Positions 14,845-24,043 of a stretch of 46,586 bases of DNA are shown here, in pieces; position 1 is the first letter of the stretch, and each line of letters begins with the position of its first letter. Location of the stretch: contig JAEZZO010000005.1 in NCBI GenBank assembly GCA_023418475.1, positions 1 through 46,586 on the forward strand. The letters are read 5' to 3'. The notes beneath the pieces were generated by a model, which saw nothing but the letters and a program-made list of their open reading frames with translations, searched no databases and had not been told where the DNA came from. Origin of the DNA: Bacillota bacterium (GTDB taxonomy: Bacteria; Bacillota; Clostridia; Lachnospirales; Lachnospiraceae). A program made the position numbers and the translations under genes.

Positions 14845-15876
14845 GTGGAAAGTAAGGGAAAGAAACAGATAACAGAGATTGCAAAACAATTGAATTTGTC
14901 TCCAGGAACAGTATCTGTTGTGTTGAATGGACATGGGGATAAGATTCGTATTTCAAAGGCAACACAAAAGAGAATAAAAGATGCTGCTAAAGAGATGGGA
15001 TATCAACCTAATATATATGCCAGGCGATTAAGAAATGCTGGACTGGAAGAAACTAGCCAATTAATTGCTGTTTTCTGGAATTCAGGATATGCAGATGATC
15101 TAATGGGAAAATTTTTCTATGGCCTTCAGAAAATAATAAATAGAGAGGGATATTGTGTAGAATTTTATGTTCATATGTTTGAATATGGGCAGCTTAGTGA
15201 CTGCGAGAAAATTATGACACCTAAAAGATTTAGCGGGATTATCATTTGCGGTATATCGGATGAAGATGCGAAGTTTTTAAACAGCCATAGTTTTGATATT
15301 CCAATTGTATGTGCACTTCGAGCTGAGAAAAAATACCATTCAGTATATGTTGATGATTATGACATTGGAATCAATGTGGCGCAGCTATTTTTCGAAAGAG
15401 GTCACAAATCCGTAGGTTTTATTGGAAGTTTATATAATGGTCCAAACTCTGATTTAAGGAAAAAAGGTTTTGTTAATAAATGCAAAGAGTTGGGACTATA
15501 TATGGATGATATGTGTTTACGTGAAGAAGCAGAGCGAGATTTTATGTCAGGCTTTAAAGCTATGACGGAGATTTTAAATTTTAAAAACAGACCAACTGCA
15601 GTTTTTATTAATGTACAGGAACAGGCTATGGGCGCTGTTACTGCGTGCAAAAGTATTATATTTCAAAAAGATATGGAACTCTTTTCTGTTGGACAAAGTA
15701 AATCATTTGAATTTTTTATGCCTACGATCAGTATGGTATGTGCGCCAATTGATGAAGTGGCAGAAAGTTCATTGGATTTGCTCATGAAAGTGCTTCGTGA
15801 CGAAATTGATCAACCAATAGCTAGAAAGCTGAAGGCAAAATATGTATTTGGTGATACATGTGGTCAATTTAAGTAA
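14845..15876 (+). CDS. LacI/GalR-family transcriptional regulator
   Basis: This 343-residue repressor-type regulator has an N-terminal helix-turn-helix (ITEIAKQLNLSPGTVSVVLN, residues 9-28), the hinge helix region (YQPNIYARRLRN) and a periplasmic-binding-protein-like effector domain (SVGFIGS, PTAVFIN). It should bind operators as a dimer and respond to a sugar carried in by the downstream transporters. The start is GTG 14845 with AAGGAG 7 bases upstream; ATG 14838 gives only four codons. It is preceded by a consensus promoter with an overlapping operator candidate, and a mutated remnant of its 3' half follows at 15925-16068. Confidence 0.9.
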   Translation: MESKGKKQITEIAKQLNLSPGTVSVVLNGHGDKIRISKATQKRIKDAAKEMGYQPNIYARRLRNAGLEETSQLIAVFWNSGYADDLMGKFFYGLQKIINREGYCVEFYVHMFEYGQLSDCEKIMTPKRFSGIIICGISDEDAKFLNSHSFDIPIVCALRAEKKYHSVYVDDYDIGINVAQLFFERGHKSVGFIGSLYNGPNSDLRKKGFVNKCKELGLYMDDMCLREEAERDFMSGFKAMTEILNFKNRPTAVFINVQEQAMGAVTACKSIIFQKDMELFSVGQSKSFEFFMPTISMVCAPIDEVAESSLDLLMKVLRDEIDQPIARKLKAKYVFGDTCGQFK

Positions 15877-15903
15877 ATACATGTAAAATTATTTAATTTA
15901 ATG

Positions 15904-15916
15904 TTTTGCTAAAACG
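15904..15916 (+). promoter_or_regulatory. putative LacI-family operator, site 2
   Basis: TTTTGCTAAAACG is identical to the site at 16095-16107 and differs by one base from that at 14812-14824. It sits 28 bases after the LacI stop, in front of the remnant of a second LacI gene, so it may be a duplicated site without present function. Confidence 0.4.
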
Positions 15917-15924
15917 AATGAGTA

Positions 15925-16068
15925 GAAATTTGGCTTCTGAATTAGTGGGTTTTATTGAAAGTGTTCCAAACTGTGATATAAGAAAAAAATTTTAATAAAT
16001 TTAATATATGGGATTAAGCTAAAGCCTAAATGTGTATCTGGTGATACATGTGGCCAGTATAGATAGAT
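15925..16068 (+). pseudogene. remnant of a second LacI-family gene
   Basis: The sequence matches parts of the preceding regulator with many changes. GGTTTTATTGAAAGTGTTCC...AAAATTTTAATAAATTT corresponds to codons for VGFIGS...RKKGFVNK, and GGTGATACATGTGGCCAG corresponds to the terminal GDTCGQ codons. The middle 300 or so bases are deleted and stop codons interrupt the frame. Both LacI copies are followed by the same TTTTGCTAAAACG motif, which supports a tandem duplication. Confidence 0.75.
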
Positions 16069-16094
16069 ATTTGTAAAAATTTTTTATTTTTTTG

Positions 16095-16107
16095 TTTTGC
16101 TAAAACG
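16095..16107 (+). promoter_or_regulatory. putative LacI-family operator, site 3
   Basis: TTTTGCTAAAACG stands directly before the ribosome site of the MFS gene, the first of the sugar-uptake genes. It is the most likely functional target of the upstream regulator. I see no clear -35/-10 between the LacI remnant and this site, so the operon may be read through from the LacI promoter. Confidence 0.45.
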
Positions 16108-16123
16108 AATGAGGAGGAATTAA

Positions 16124-17326
16124 TTGATAAAAGGAACAGGAAAAAAATTATTCACAAAGAATTATATTCTACTGATGCTTTCTGGGTTAGCTATATCATT
16201 TGGATACAGTATGATTGCTCCATTAATTACGCCATATGGTGTTTCCTTAGGAGCAGGATTGACAGCTGCCGGAGCTTTGACGGGAGTATATTCCGTGGCA
16301 GCTTTGCTTATACGACCTTTCGGCGGGTATGCATCAGATGTTTTTAAAAAAAGAAATATATGTATCTTCTCAACCTTTTTAATTGCAATAGCTATGTTGG
16401 GGTATTCCATTGCACCGGGAATTAAGACGATGTTTGCAGTGCGCATACTTCATGGTATTGCTTTTGGGATCCAGGGAACAGTAAATATGGTAATATTATA
16501 TGAATTTCTGCCGAAAGAACGATTAGCAGAAGGTATTGGATACTATAGCCTTGGCCAGGTTATATCTCAGGTATTTGGTCCTGGATTAGGAATAGAAATA
16601 AAAGATTATTATGGATATAAACAATTATTTTGGATTATCTCCATAATAACATTTACTGCAATAGTTTTTGTTCTTTGTACAGATAAAGAAACATCTAATG
16701 AAAAAGTAGCCGCAGAACCGAAGAAAGAAGGATTTCAATTCTCTATTGGAAGCATGATAGCATTTCCATGTATTGTATATGCTCTTATTGGAGGATTGTT
16801 CTCGTTGGAGAATGGAGTTGTTAATTCTTTTCTGGTACTGCTTGCGGAAGAGAGAAAAATTACCGGGATTTCGATGTTTTTTACAATTAATGCAGCTGTC
16901 CTATTTGTTATCCGTATGGTTATAGGTAGGGTTGTAGATAAACATAGCATTACACTAATAGTAAATATATCGCTTTTAACAAGTGTTATAGCAATGTTAA
17001 TTTTAGGAGGTGGAAAGAATTTAGGCGTTTTACTTATTGCTGCAGCTTTAAAGGCGATCGGGCAGGGAACTGGTCAGATTTCTTTACAGACAGCATGTAT
17101 GAAAAAAGTTGATGCAACAAAAGTAGGGATTGCAACAAGTACATTCTATATTGGAGCCGATCTTGGACAAGGATTTGGCCCTATCATTTGTGGTGAATTA
17201 TCGGAACGTTTAGGCTATACTGCTATGTTTTATTGTATTGCGTTTCTGATTGCCATTTCACTAATAGGTTTTAATCTCTACCAAAAGAAGGAAAGAACAC
17301 AATTTCGAGGAGGACTAACAAGATGA
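16124..17326 (+). CDS. major facilitator superfamily transporter
   Basis: This 400-residue membrane protein has about 12 hydrophobic segments. The MFS loop 2-3 motif appears as RPFGGYASDVFKKR (about 64-77), repeated weakly in the second half (IGRVVDKHS). It is a sugar-, drug- or metabolite-proton symporter or antiporter; the location under a LacI regulator suggests a sugar or glycoside. The start is TTG 16124 with GAGGAGG (16111-16117) 6 bases before. Its stop overlaps the start of the binding-protein gene (ATGA). An MFS pump translationally joined to an ABC binding protein is uncommon. Confidence 0.85.
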   Translation: MIKGTGKKLFTKNYILLMLSGLAISFGYSMIAPLITPYGVSLGAGLTAAGALTGVYSVAALLIRPFGGYASDVFKKRNICIFSTFLIAIAMLGYSIAPGIKTMFAVRILHGIAFGIQGTVNMVILYEFLPKERLAEGIGYYSLGQVISQVFGPGLGIEIKDYYGYKQLFWIISIITFTAIVFVLCTDKETSNEKVAAEPKKEGFQFSIGSMIAFPCIVYALIGGLFSLENGVVNSFLVLLAEERKITGISMFFTINAAVLFVIRMVIGRVVDKHSITLIVNISLLTSVIAMLILGGGKNLGVLLIAAALKAIGQGTGQISLQTACMKKVDATKVGIATSTFYIGADLGQGFGPIICGELSERLGYTAMFYCIAFLIAISLIGFNLYQKKERTQFRGGLTR

Positions 17327-18864
17327 CAAAAAAATTTAAAATGGTAGTTTCGATTATGTTATTGCTATCTATGGTTTTGTTTTCGATTGGCTGTGGAGGA
17401 AGTAAATCTGATAAGGTAAGCCAAACGGATAAAGCAGATATTTCTGAGGCGGCGGGGGAGGAAGCGTCTGGTGAAGTGGAAAAAATTATTGTACCCTATA
17501 TGCTGACAATGAATCAAGCAAAAGATAAAGACATGGTACAGGATGCCATTAACGAATTGACAAAGAAAAAGATTGGAGTAGAGGTTGAACTTCTTACTAT
17601 TGATTTTGCAAGCTGGAAAGATCAGATGAATTTATTGTTAACAGATGGAGGAATTGATTTATTTAATTGTAGTTTCATGTCACCGGTTTTTACCTATGTG
17701 GATAGTGGGGCAATTACTGAACTGGATGACCTGCTGAACAAGTATGGTGATGGTATTAAGAAGGCTACAGGTAATTATATTGAATGCGGCCGTTACGCAG
17801 GAAGTATTTACGGTGTTCCAAAAATTGATGCCTATAGCAACCGTCCTTCTGTAGTAATGGATGCAAAAATTTGTGATGAGTTAGGGATTAAGCCAGGTGA
17901 TATACATAATTTTGATGATTTGACGAAAGTTGCTTTGCAAGTAAAGAAAGCACATCCTGAACTAAGCATTTTCCCTACAGGTACCAATGGTGATTTCTTA
18001 GGGCCTATTGGATTTGATACATTAGGAACTGGAGGCAACAATGTTTTTGGTGGACTGAACCTTGCAGACAATAATCTTAAAGTAGTGAATGTATTTGAAA
18101 CACAAGAGTTTGCAAATATGATTAAATATACAAATCAATGGATGAAAGATGATTTATTTATTAAAGATCCAATGAATGCACAGGATGGTGCGGCGGCATA
18201 TCTTTCTAACGATCAGGCCTTTTGTTTCCTTGCTAGTGGATTTGATCCTGCAGTAACTGCAGAGGTTCAGCAGAATAATTGTGGTAAGAAACTTTATGGT
18301 GCTGAACTTAGTCCAACAAACTATGCTACAACAGACTCTGCAAGCGGAATGATGTGGTGTATTTCTTCCTTGAGTAAGCATAAGGAAGCTGCTATGAAAT
18401 TCCTAAATGAACTGTACACTAATCCTGATCTTGCAAATCTTGTTTGCAACGGAATGGAAGGGAAACATTATGTAAAAAATGATGACGGTACTATAAATTT
18501 TGCAGATGGTCTGGATCCGGTTAAAACCGGCTGGCCGTCCGGCATGGGGACCTTTTGGCCTAACATTACGATTACATATCCATGGACACCAAATAAGTCT
18601 GATTACTATAAGGCTTGGATAGATTCCAACAGTAAAGCTACAGCATCACCTGCATTAGGTTTTAATTTTGATTCTACAAATGTTACAGATCAGATTGCAG
18701 CATGTACCAATGTGGTTTCAAAATATTATAATACAATTGTTCTAGGATTAGATGACACGGATGCATTGTTGAAGAAGTTTAATACAGAATTACATAATGC
18801 AGGTATCGATGATATTATAAAAGAAAAGCAGACTCAATTAGATAAATGGAAGGCAGCACAGTAA
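17323..18864 (+). CDS. extracellular sugar-binding lipoprotein (SBP family 1, Lpl/YtcQ-like)
   Basis: This 513-residue lipoprotein has a basic N-terminus, a hydrophobic stretch and lipobox (FSIGC near residue 24), then the two-lobed family 1 binding fold. Indicators are DGGIDLFNCSF, GSIYGVPK, SGMMWCISSLSKHKEAAMKFLNELY and the characteristic C-terminus with AGIDDIIKEKQTQLDKW. It should capture an oligosaccharide or glycoside outside the membrane and deliver it to the two permeases that follow. It starts in an ATGA overlap with the MFS gene. A 14-bp stem separates it from the first permease, a layout that commonly raises binding protein over permease levels. Confidence 0.88.
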   Translation: MTKKFKMVVSIMLLLSMVLFSIGCGGSKSDKVSQTDKADISEAAGEEASGEVEKIIVPYMLTMNQAKDKDMVQDAINELTKKKIGVEVELLTIDFASWKDQMNLLLTDGGIDLFNCSFMSPVFTYVDSGAITELDDLLNKYGDGIKKATGNYIECGRYAGSIYGVPKIDAYSNRPSVVMDAKICDELGIKPGDIHNFDDLTKVALQVKKAHPELSIFPTGTNGDFLGPIGFDTLGTGGNNVFGGLNLADNNLKVVNVFETQEFANMIKYTNQWMKDDLFIKDPMNAQDGAAAYLSNDQAFCFLASGFDPAVTAEVQQNNCGKKLYGAELSPTNYATTDSASGMMWCISSLSKHKEAAMKFLNELYTNPDLANLVCNGMEGKHYVKNDDGTINFADGLDPVKTGWPSGMGTFWPNITITYPWTPNKSDYYKAWIDSNSKATASPALGFNFDSTNVTDQIAACTNVVSKYYNTIVLGLDDTDALLKKFNTELHNAGIDDIIKEKQTQLDKWKAAQ

Positions 18865-18882
18865 CAAATTTTTTATGAAAAA

Positions 18883-18925
18883 AGGCACAAAAACAACTAT
18901 AAGTTATAAAATTGTTTTTGTGCCT
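18883..18925 (+). terminator. intercistronic stem-loop between binding protein and permease
   Basis: AGGCACAAAAACAA (18883-18896) and TTGTTTTTGTGCCT (18912-18925) form a perfect 14-bp stem with a 15-base loop and no good T-tract after it. It probably acts as a partial terminator or mRNA-protecting stem. The second Lpl-type cassette has an equivalent stem at 26690-26717. Confidence 0.7.
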
Positions 18926-18962
18926 GCTCATAAAACTACAGGCGTGTGAGGTAGAACATTTT

Positions 18963-19874
18963 ATGAAAATGAAAAGAATAAGAAGATTTTCATCACTTTA
19001 TCTGATGATGATTCCAGGGCTCATATATCTGCTAATTAATAATTATATTCCTCTCGCTGGTCTTCAACTTGCATTTAAAAAGTTCAAGTATGCCGAAGGA
19101 ATCTGGAATAGTCCATGGGTAGGATTTAAAAATTTTGCATTTTTATTTAAGACAAATGATGCTTGGATACTATTTCGTAATACAATTGGATATAACCTAT
19201 TGTTTCTATTTATTAATATAGTCTTTGCTATTTTTGTAGCCGTTATATTGAACGAAGTAAAGAGCCGTTTTATTAATAAACTTTCCCAGACACTTATTCT
19301 AGTTCCATTTTTATTATCATATGTGGTTATTGGTTATATTATATATGCATTTCTGGGGCAAAACAGTGGTATGATTAATAATAGTATTTTAAAACCGCTC
19401 GGGATAGAAGGAATCTCATGGTATACGAAACCGAAGTATTGGCCTCTTATTCTGACTATAGTACAGGCGTGGAAGAGTTTTGGATACAATTCCATTATTT
19501 ACTATGCAACAATTATAGGATTTGACAAAGGACTGTATGAAGCTGCAGCGGTAGATGGTGCAGGTACTTCGAAACGAATCTGGAAAATTACGATACCACT
19601 ACTTAAACCTACGGTAATTATATTGACTTTGATGAGCATCGGTAGAATGTTTTATTCTGATTTTGGATTGTTCTTTCAGGTACCGATGAATTCTGGAATG
19701 TTACAGGAAGTAACCACAACAATCGATACATACGTATATCGTGGCTTAATGGAAAGTAACGATATCGGAAGAGCTGCAGCGGCTGGTTTTCTACAATCAA
19801 TTCTGGGATTTGTAACAGTTCTCGTGGCAAATCATATTGTAAGACGAGTTGAGTCTGAAAATGCTTTATTTTAG
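18963..19874 (+). CDS. carbohydrate ABC permease, LplB type
   Basis: This 303-residue membrane protein has about six hydrophobic segments. The N-terminal hallmark is YLMMIPGLIYLLINNYIPL, and the cytoplasmic coupling loop is YEAAAVDGAGTSKRIWKI. It pairs with the following LplC-type permease to form the channel. An upstream in-frame start would lie inside the intercistronic stem, so ATG 18963 with TGAGG about 11 bases upstream is preferred. It is clearly paralogous to the permease at 26789. No ATPase gene is present; such systems normally share an MsiK-like ATPase encoded elsewhere. Confidence 0.88.
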   Translation: MKMKRIRRFSSLYLMMIPGLIYLLINNYIPLAGLQLAFKKFKYAEGIWNSPWVGFKNFAFLFKTNDAWILFRNTIGYNLLFLFINIVFAIFVAVILNEVKSRFINKLSQTLILVPFLLSYVVIGYIIYAFLGQNSGMINNSILKPLGIEGISWYTKPKYWPLILTIVQAWKSFGYNSIIYYATIIGFDKGLYEAAAVDGAGTSKRIWKITIPLLKPTVIILTLMSIGRMFYSDFGLFFQVPMNSGMLQEVTTTIDTYVYRGLMESNDIGRAAAAGFLQSILGFVTVLVANHIVRRVESENALF

Positions 19875-19959
19875 CAGAAAGTGTGAAAAAGTAATTTTTT
19901 ACACGGCAATTTGTGTGCTGCACAAATCGCTAGACTTTGGAAAGGGCATGGTTATTAAT

Positions 19960-20850
19960 ATGAATTCAAAATCTGATAAATTATTTAGTCGTATATCAAT
20001 GGTTATTATGCTTTTTTTATCATTGTGTTGTATTATGCCTGTTGTATTATTAATTATGTCGTCTATTACATCTGAGAATTCGCTTATGAAAAATGGTTAC
20101 TCGCTTTTTCCTAAGGAATTTGGATTTGATGCGTATAAATATTTGTGGTACAGCAGAGCACAAATATTAAGAGCTTATGCTATGACAATAGCAGCCACAA
20201 CACTAGGAACTATATTAAACATTACTATAACTATATTATTGGCGTACCCTCTATCAAGAAAGAATCTGCCAGGAAGAAATGTTTTTGCTTTTTTGATTTT
20301 CTTCACAATGTTGTTTAATGGGGGAATGATTCCTTCCTATATGATGTGGAGTCAAACGTTTCATATTAAAGACACTTTTTTTGCATTAGTATTCCCGTCC
20401 TTACTGTTAAGCGGCTTTGCGGTAATCATGGTGCGTACATTTTTCTCATTGAATATTCCCGAAAATATCATAGAAGCAGCAATGATCGATGGTGCGTCTG
20501 AAGCAAAAACTCTATGGAAGATTGTAGTTCCGATGTCAAAACCTATTATCGCAACAATTGGATTGATGACGGCACTGGCTTATTGGAATGATTGGCTCAA
20601 TGGCTTGTATTATCTGACGAAAAGAACAGATTTTTACACGATTCAGAACCTGTTAAACCGATTAGTATCCAGTTCTGACTTTCTGAACAATAGTCAGGCG
20701 AATAGCATAATAACAGCCAGTATTAAAGTGCCAAGTGTTGGGGTGAGAATGGCTGTTGCAGTAATTGCGATTATTCCTGTTTTACTTATTTATCCAATTT
20801 TCCAAAAGGGATTTGTGAAGGGAATTGTAATAGGAGGCGTGAAAGGATAG
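19960..20850 (+). CDS. carbohydrate ABC permease, LplC/YtcP type
   Basis: This 296-residue membrane protein has six predicted spans. It carries the family motif FTMLFNGGMIPSYM and the coupling loop IEAAMIDGASEAKTLWKI, and ends in VKGIVIGGVKG. I place the start at ATG 19960: this gives exactly the same length (296) and N-terminal layout as the paralogue at 27750, and AAAGGG lies about 13 bases upstream. ATG 19948 is possible but almost touches that site. The short gap before it contains a stem (ATTTGTG/CACAAAT, about 19911-19928). It heterodimerises with the preceding permease. Confidence 0.88.
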   Translation: MNSKSDKLFSRISMVIMLFLSLCCIMPVVLLIMSSITSENSLMKNGYSLFPKEFGFDAYKYLWYSRAQILRAYAMTIAATTLGTILNITITILLAYPLSRKNLPGRNVFAFLIFFTMLFNGGMIPSYMMWSQTFHIKDTFFALVFPSLLLSGFAVIMVRTFFSLNIPENIIEAAMIDGASEAKTLWKIVVPMSKPIIATIGLMTALAYWNDWLNGLYYLTKRTDFYTIQNLLNRLVSSSDFLNNSQANSIITASIKVPSVGVRMAVAVIAIIPVLLIYPIFQKGFVKGIVIGGVKG

Positions 20851-20854
20851 AATA

Positions 20855-22345
20855 ATGGAAACTAATATTTTGAAGGATGGAGTTGTAACGGAAGATACCC
20901 CTGAGTCTGTCGGAATATTGTCCGGTAATATAGCGAATTATATTAATAAATTACGTGAAATTAAATATGATCTGCATAGCTTACAGATTGTGAAGGATGG
21001 GAAATTGGTGTTTGCACATGCAGCGCAACCTTATACACTTAATAGTCCTCATCGTTTACTTTCTGCTGCAAAAGCAATTATCGCAGCAGCTGTTCTATTT
21101 GCTATTGATGAAGGCGCACTGTCTTTTGAAAGTAAGATTATTGATTATTTCCATGATAAGCTTCCGAAAGATTATGATAAGCGGTTCGAAGATATTACAG
21201 TATATGATCTTCTAACCATGCAAACCGGTCAAAATTCAGACGGGGCCTTTCTGTATTTTCTGGAACATCCAGATGCTGACCTATGTAAGCTTTTTTTTGA
21301 AACACCAATGGACTGTAAGCCAGGGGTACGTTTTTTCTATAATAATTCAATTCCTCATCTACTGTTTTTTTTAGTAGAGAGAGCAACCAAAACGAATATT
21401 GAAACATATTTCAATGAAAAAATATGTATTCCGTTAGGAATAGAGATCGGCGCACAGCATAATAAATACGATGTTTATGATCCTGTGACAACTGTGGTTT
21501 CTGCAAATGGCTTCTTAAAATTGGGCATGTGGTTTTTACAAAATGGACGTTGGATGGAGAAACAGTTAATAAATCCTGAACTTATCAAAAAGGCTTGTAT
21601 GCAGCAGACCTGGACCGGCTCAGAAACGGCCGGATATCAGAACGGTAAAGGCTATTGTATGCAGCTATGGAAAAATGCATTTGGTGGATGCCGTATGCAT
21701 GGAGGAGGCGGACAAATTACACTAATGCTTCCGGAACAAAATATGGTGGTTACAATCATGGCAAATGAATCAAGAGAAGATTTAGCGATTCAGATGTTTT
21801 ATGAAGAGATACTATCAAAAATCATGGGAAGAAAATTAATACAGCAGCCAGAAGGAATAAAGCTCATAGAAACAGCAAAACAAAATATGAGTAAAATATA
21901 CTATGATTTGGTTCCGATTATAAAATCAAAATCGAAAATAAATGGTAGAATATATGAATTTAATGATAATTCATGGAGAATTCAATCTGTTAATTTTCTT
22001 TTTTTAGATAAATTTGCTGTCGTTCAAATTGAACAGGATGGAGTAAAAAAGGAATATAAAGTCGGAATGGAATATACATGGTTTGAAAATAGGAGCTTTT
22101 TAATTGTAAAACCGGATTTAAGTATTCAAAATTGCATCTATGGAGCTGATCCACAGATTTGTAAGCTCTCCGGGGGATGGATTAATGATAGTACTTTTAT
22201 TATTGTATGCAAGAGTGTTGCTTCAATGGGATATTATGTATTTCAGTTCGAGTTTTCAGAGGATCATTTAAAATTATCTATTCCCGGGGGTGTCAGTGCG
22301 GGAATGAAACAAGAGTCCGAATATAGTAGCCTTAATTCTTTATAG
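20855..22345 (+). CDS. serine hydrolase of the beta-lactamase / DD-peptidase fold (first of two)
   Basis: This 496-residue protein is of the class C beta-lactamase-related family. The active-site S-x-x-K is S70-A-A-K73, the second motif Y-x-N is Y162-N-N164, and a HGGGGQ stretch replaces the KTG box. No signal peptide is evident, so it is likely cytoplasmic and more probably an esterase or amidase acting on the imported glycoside than a cell-wall enzyme. A C-terminal 150-residue beta-rich part follows. It starts 4 bases after the permease stop, in the operon of MFS and ABC genes, and is followed by a paralogue. Confidence 0.82.
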   Translation: METNILKDGVVTEDTPESVGILSGNIANYINKLREIKYDLHSLQIVKDGKLVFAHAAQPYTLNSPHRLLSAAKAIIAAAVLFAIDEGALSFESKIIDYFHDKLPKDYDKRFEDITVYDLLTMQTGQNSDGAFLYFLEHPDADLCKLFFETPMDCKPGVRFFYNNSIPHLLFFLVERATKTNIETYFNEKICIPLGIEIGAQHNKYDVYDPVTTVVSANGFLKLGMWFLQNGRWMEKQLINPELIKKACMQQTWTGSETAGYQNGKGYCMQLWKNAFGGCRMHGGGGQITLMLPEQNMVVTIMANESREDLAIQMFYEEILSKIMGRKLIQQPEGIKLIETAKQNMSKIYYDLVPIIKSKSKINGRIYEFNDNSWRIQSVNFLFLDKFAVVQIEQDGVKKEYKVGMEYTWFENRSFLIVKPDLSIQNCIYGADPQICKLSGGWINDSTFIIVCKSVASMGYYVFQFEFSEDHLKLSIPGGVSAGMKQESEYSSLNSL

Positions 22346-22366
22346 AGACAGAAAGTTGTGACGATT

Positions 22367-23905
22367 ATGTATAAAAATGAATTAGTACGTGTAAAGCCAG
22401 AAGAAGTTGGATTATCCAGCAGAAAATTGCTGCAGATGATTATAGAATTGGAACGATGTGGAACAGAGATGCATGGCTTAATGATTGAACGTCAAGGAAA
22501 GTTGGTGCTGGAATGCTGGTGGGAGCCCTATGACAGTTCAATGGCTCATATCTGTCATTCGATGGGCAAATCCTATATAGGAACAGCAGTAGGGTTAGCC
22601 TGTACACAGGGATATTTAAGCTTACAGAAACGGTTAGTTGACATATTCTCGGAAGAAATTGCTGCACGGAACATAGAACCTTCAGAAAATATGAAAAAAG
22701 TTACAGTGGAGCATATGCTGATGATGGCAAATGGAATGTCTGCTCAGCCATCCTCCGGAGAAAATCTATTATCTAATTATTTATCCTCTGAGTTTGATCA
22801 TGAACCGGGTACTCGATTCCTATATAATACGACCGGCTCCTGTATGCTTGGTGCCGCTGTGGAAAAAGTGACAGGAAAGAGTGTAAGGGAATATCTGACG
22901 AAAGAAATCTTTCATAAAATAGGCGTGGAATCGGACAAATTAGAATGGATGAGATTTCATAAAAACAATATATATGCGGCACCGGGGGTTGCATCGAGTA
23001 CGGAAAATAATCTTAGACTGGGAATGCTCTATCTTCAAAAGGGACAATGGGGTGGAGAACAGTTAATTGACCGGGAGTGGATGGACAAGGCAACTTCAAG
23101 AAGAATCCGAACGGAAGTGATTAATAAAGAAGCTCATCTCGACAATGGTGCAGGATATGGTTATCAGCTTTGGATTTGTCCGGAGAAAGAGACGTTTAAA
23201 TTTTCAGGCGGACATGGCCAAGATGTTATTATGAGCAGGCCGAATGATTTGGTAATCTCACTCAATCAGGCGGCAAATGATGGAGGAAGCAAGGCTGAAA
23301 ATGATATTATCAGCAAATATCTATTGCAACCGGAGCAACTATCCGAAAGCCTTGAAGAGGATGAAGAAGGATATCAGGCATTGTGCAATTACATAAGCAC
23401 TTTGAAGATAAAAGATCGTGAATGTAATCGTACTCCGGAGAAGCTTGATCAGTGGAATGGGATATATCGTGTTACGGAGGGTGCATTCCATATAAATACT
23501 GAGCTTAGGCCTATTGATGATATGAATGTATATGTTGATTTTTATGATCATGAAGATGTAAATGTAAATGAAGTTTCTATATACTATAAAAATCAAATGA
23601 TAGAACTGGTATTTGATGATGGTACATACCAAACATGTATTAATGCATATCTGGATGGAAAATTAAGACCGGTATATAGCAAAGGGGCAATACCAATTTA
23701 TACAAGAACGGTATCTACGGCTTTTGTTAATGGTTTGGATCTTGTGGTGGAAACAAAATTTTTGCAAACTTGTTTTTGGACAAAATTAATTTTCCATAAT
23801 AATAAGGATGGAAGATATACGGTTCAGGTGTATAAGGAAAGACTTCATGAGGACAAGCCGTACATTTATCTTGAAGCTGGATTAGTAAAAATAAAAGATT
23901 TATAA
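22367..23905 (+). CDS. serine hydrolase of the beta-lactamase / DD-peptidase fold (second of two)
   Basis: This paralogue of the preceding gene has about 512 residues. The nucleophile motif is CHSMGKSY (S-M-G-K, about residues 65-68 from ATG 22367), the Tyr motif is FLYNTTGS and the third motif is SGGHGQ. There is no signal peptide. A C-terminal beta-rich region (DDMNVYVDFYDHEDVN...) may be a lipocalin-like or substrate-recognition part. In-frame GTG 22358 is an alternative start; neither has a good ribosome site, so coupling to the previous stop 22 bases upstream is likely. It is the last gene before a strong bidirectional terminator. The pair may hydrolyse different acyl or amide groups of one substrate. 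Confidence 0.82.
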   Translation: MYKNELVRVKPEEVGLSSRKLLQMIIELERCGTEMHGLMIERQGKLVLECWWEPYDSSMAHICHSMGKSYIGTAVGLACTQGYLSLQKRLVDIFSEEIAARNIEPSENMKKVTVEHMLMMANGMSAQPSSGENLLSNYLSSEFDHEPGTRFLYNTTGSCMLGAAVEKVTGKSVREYLTKEIFHKIGVESDKLEWMRFHKNNIYAAPGVASSTENNLRLGMLYLQKGQWGGEQLIDREWMDKATSRRIRTEVINKEAHLDNGAGYGYQLWICPEKETFKFSGGHGQDVIMSRPNDLVISLNQAANDGGSKAENDIISKYLLQPEQLSESLEEDEEGYQALCNYISTLKIKDRECNRTPEKLDQWNGIYRVTEGAFHINTELRPIDDMNVYVDFYDHEDVNVNEVSIYYKNQMIELVFDDGTYQTCINAYLDGKLRPVYSKGAIPIYTRTVSTAFVNGLDLVVETKFLQTCFWTKLIFHNNKDGRYTVQVYKERLHEDKPYIYLEAGLVKIKDL

Positions 23906-23977
23906 TCTGATTTAGCATTCATTAAAACGATGGTAGTGGAATTACGCACACCGTTAGAAACACATATATAATTCAAC

Positions 23978-24007
23978 AAAACCCCTGTATAAAAAACAGG
24001 GGTTTTT
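23978..24007. terminator. bidirectional terminator between convergent genes
   Basis: AAAACCCCTGT (23978-23988) and ACAGGGGTTTT (23996-24006) form a perfect stem with A-rich and T-rich flanks on both sides. It lies between the plus-strand hydrolase and the minus-strand esterase and can serve both. Confidence 0.9.
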
Positions 24008-24043
24008 AGTGCGCTAAAAATGTTGAGTTGGTAAATTTATTGA

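Noticed and set aside
18912..18962. Upstream extension of the first LplB-type permease
   Set aside because: The extension would begin inside the intercistronic stem and add 17 residues before the normal N-terminus of the family.
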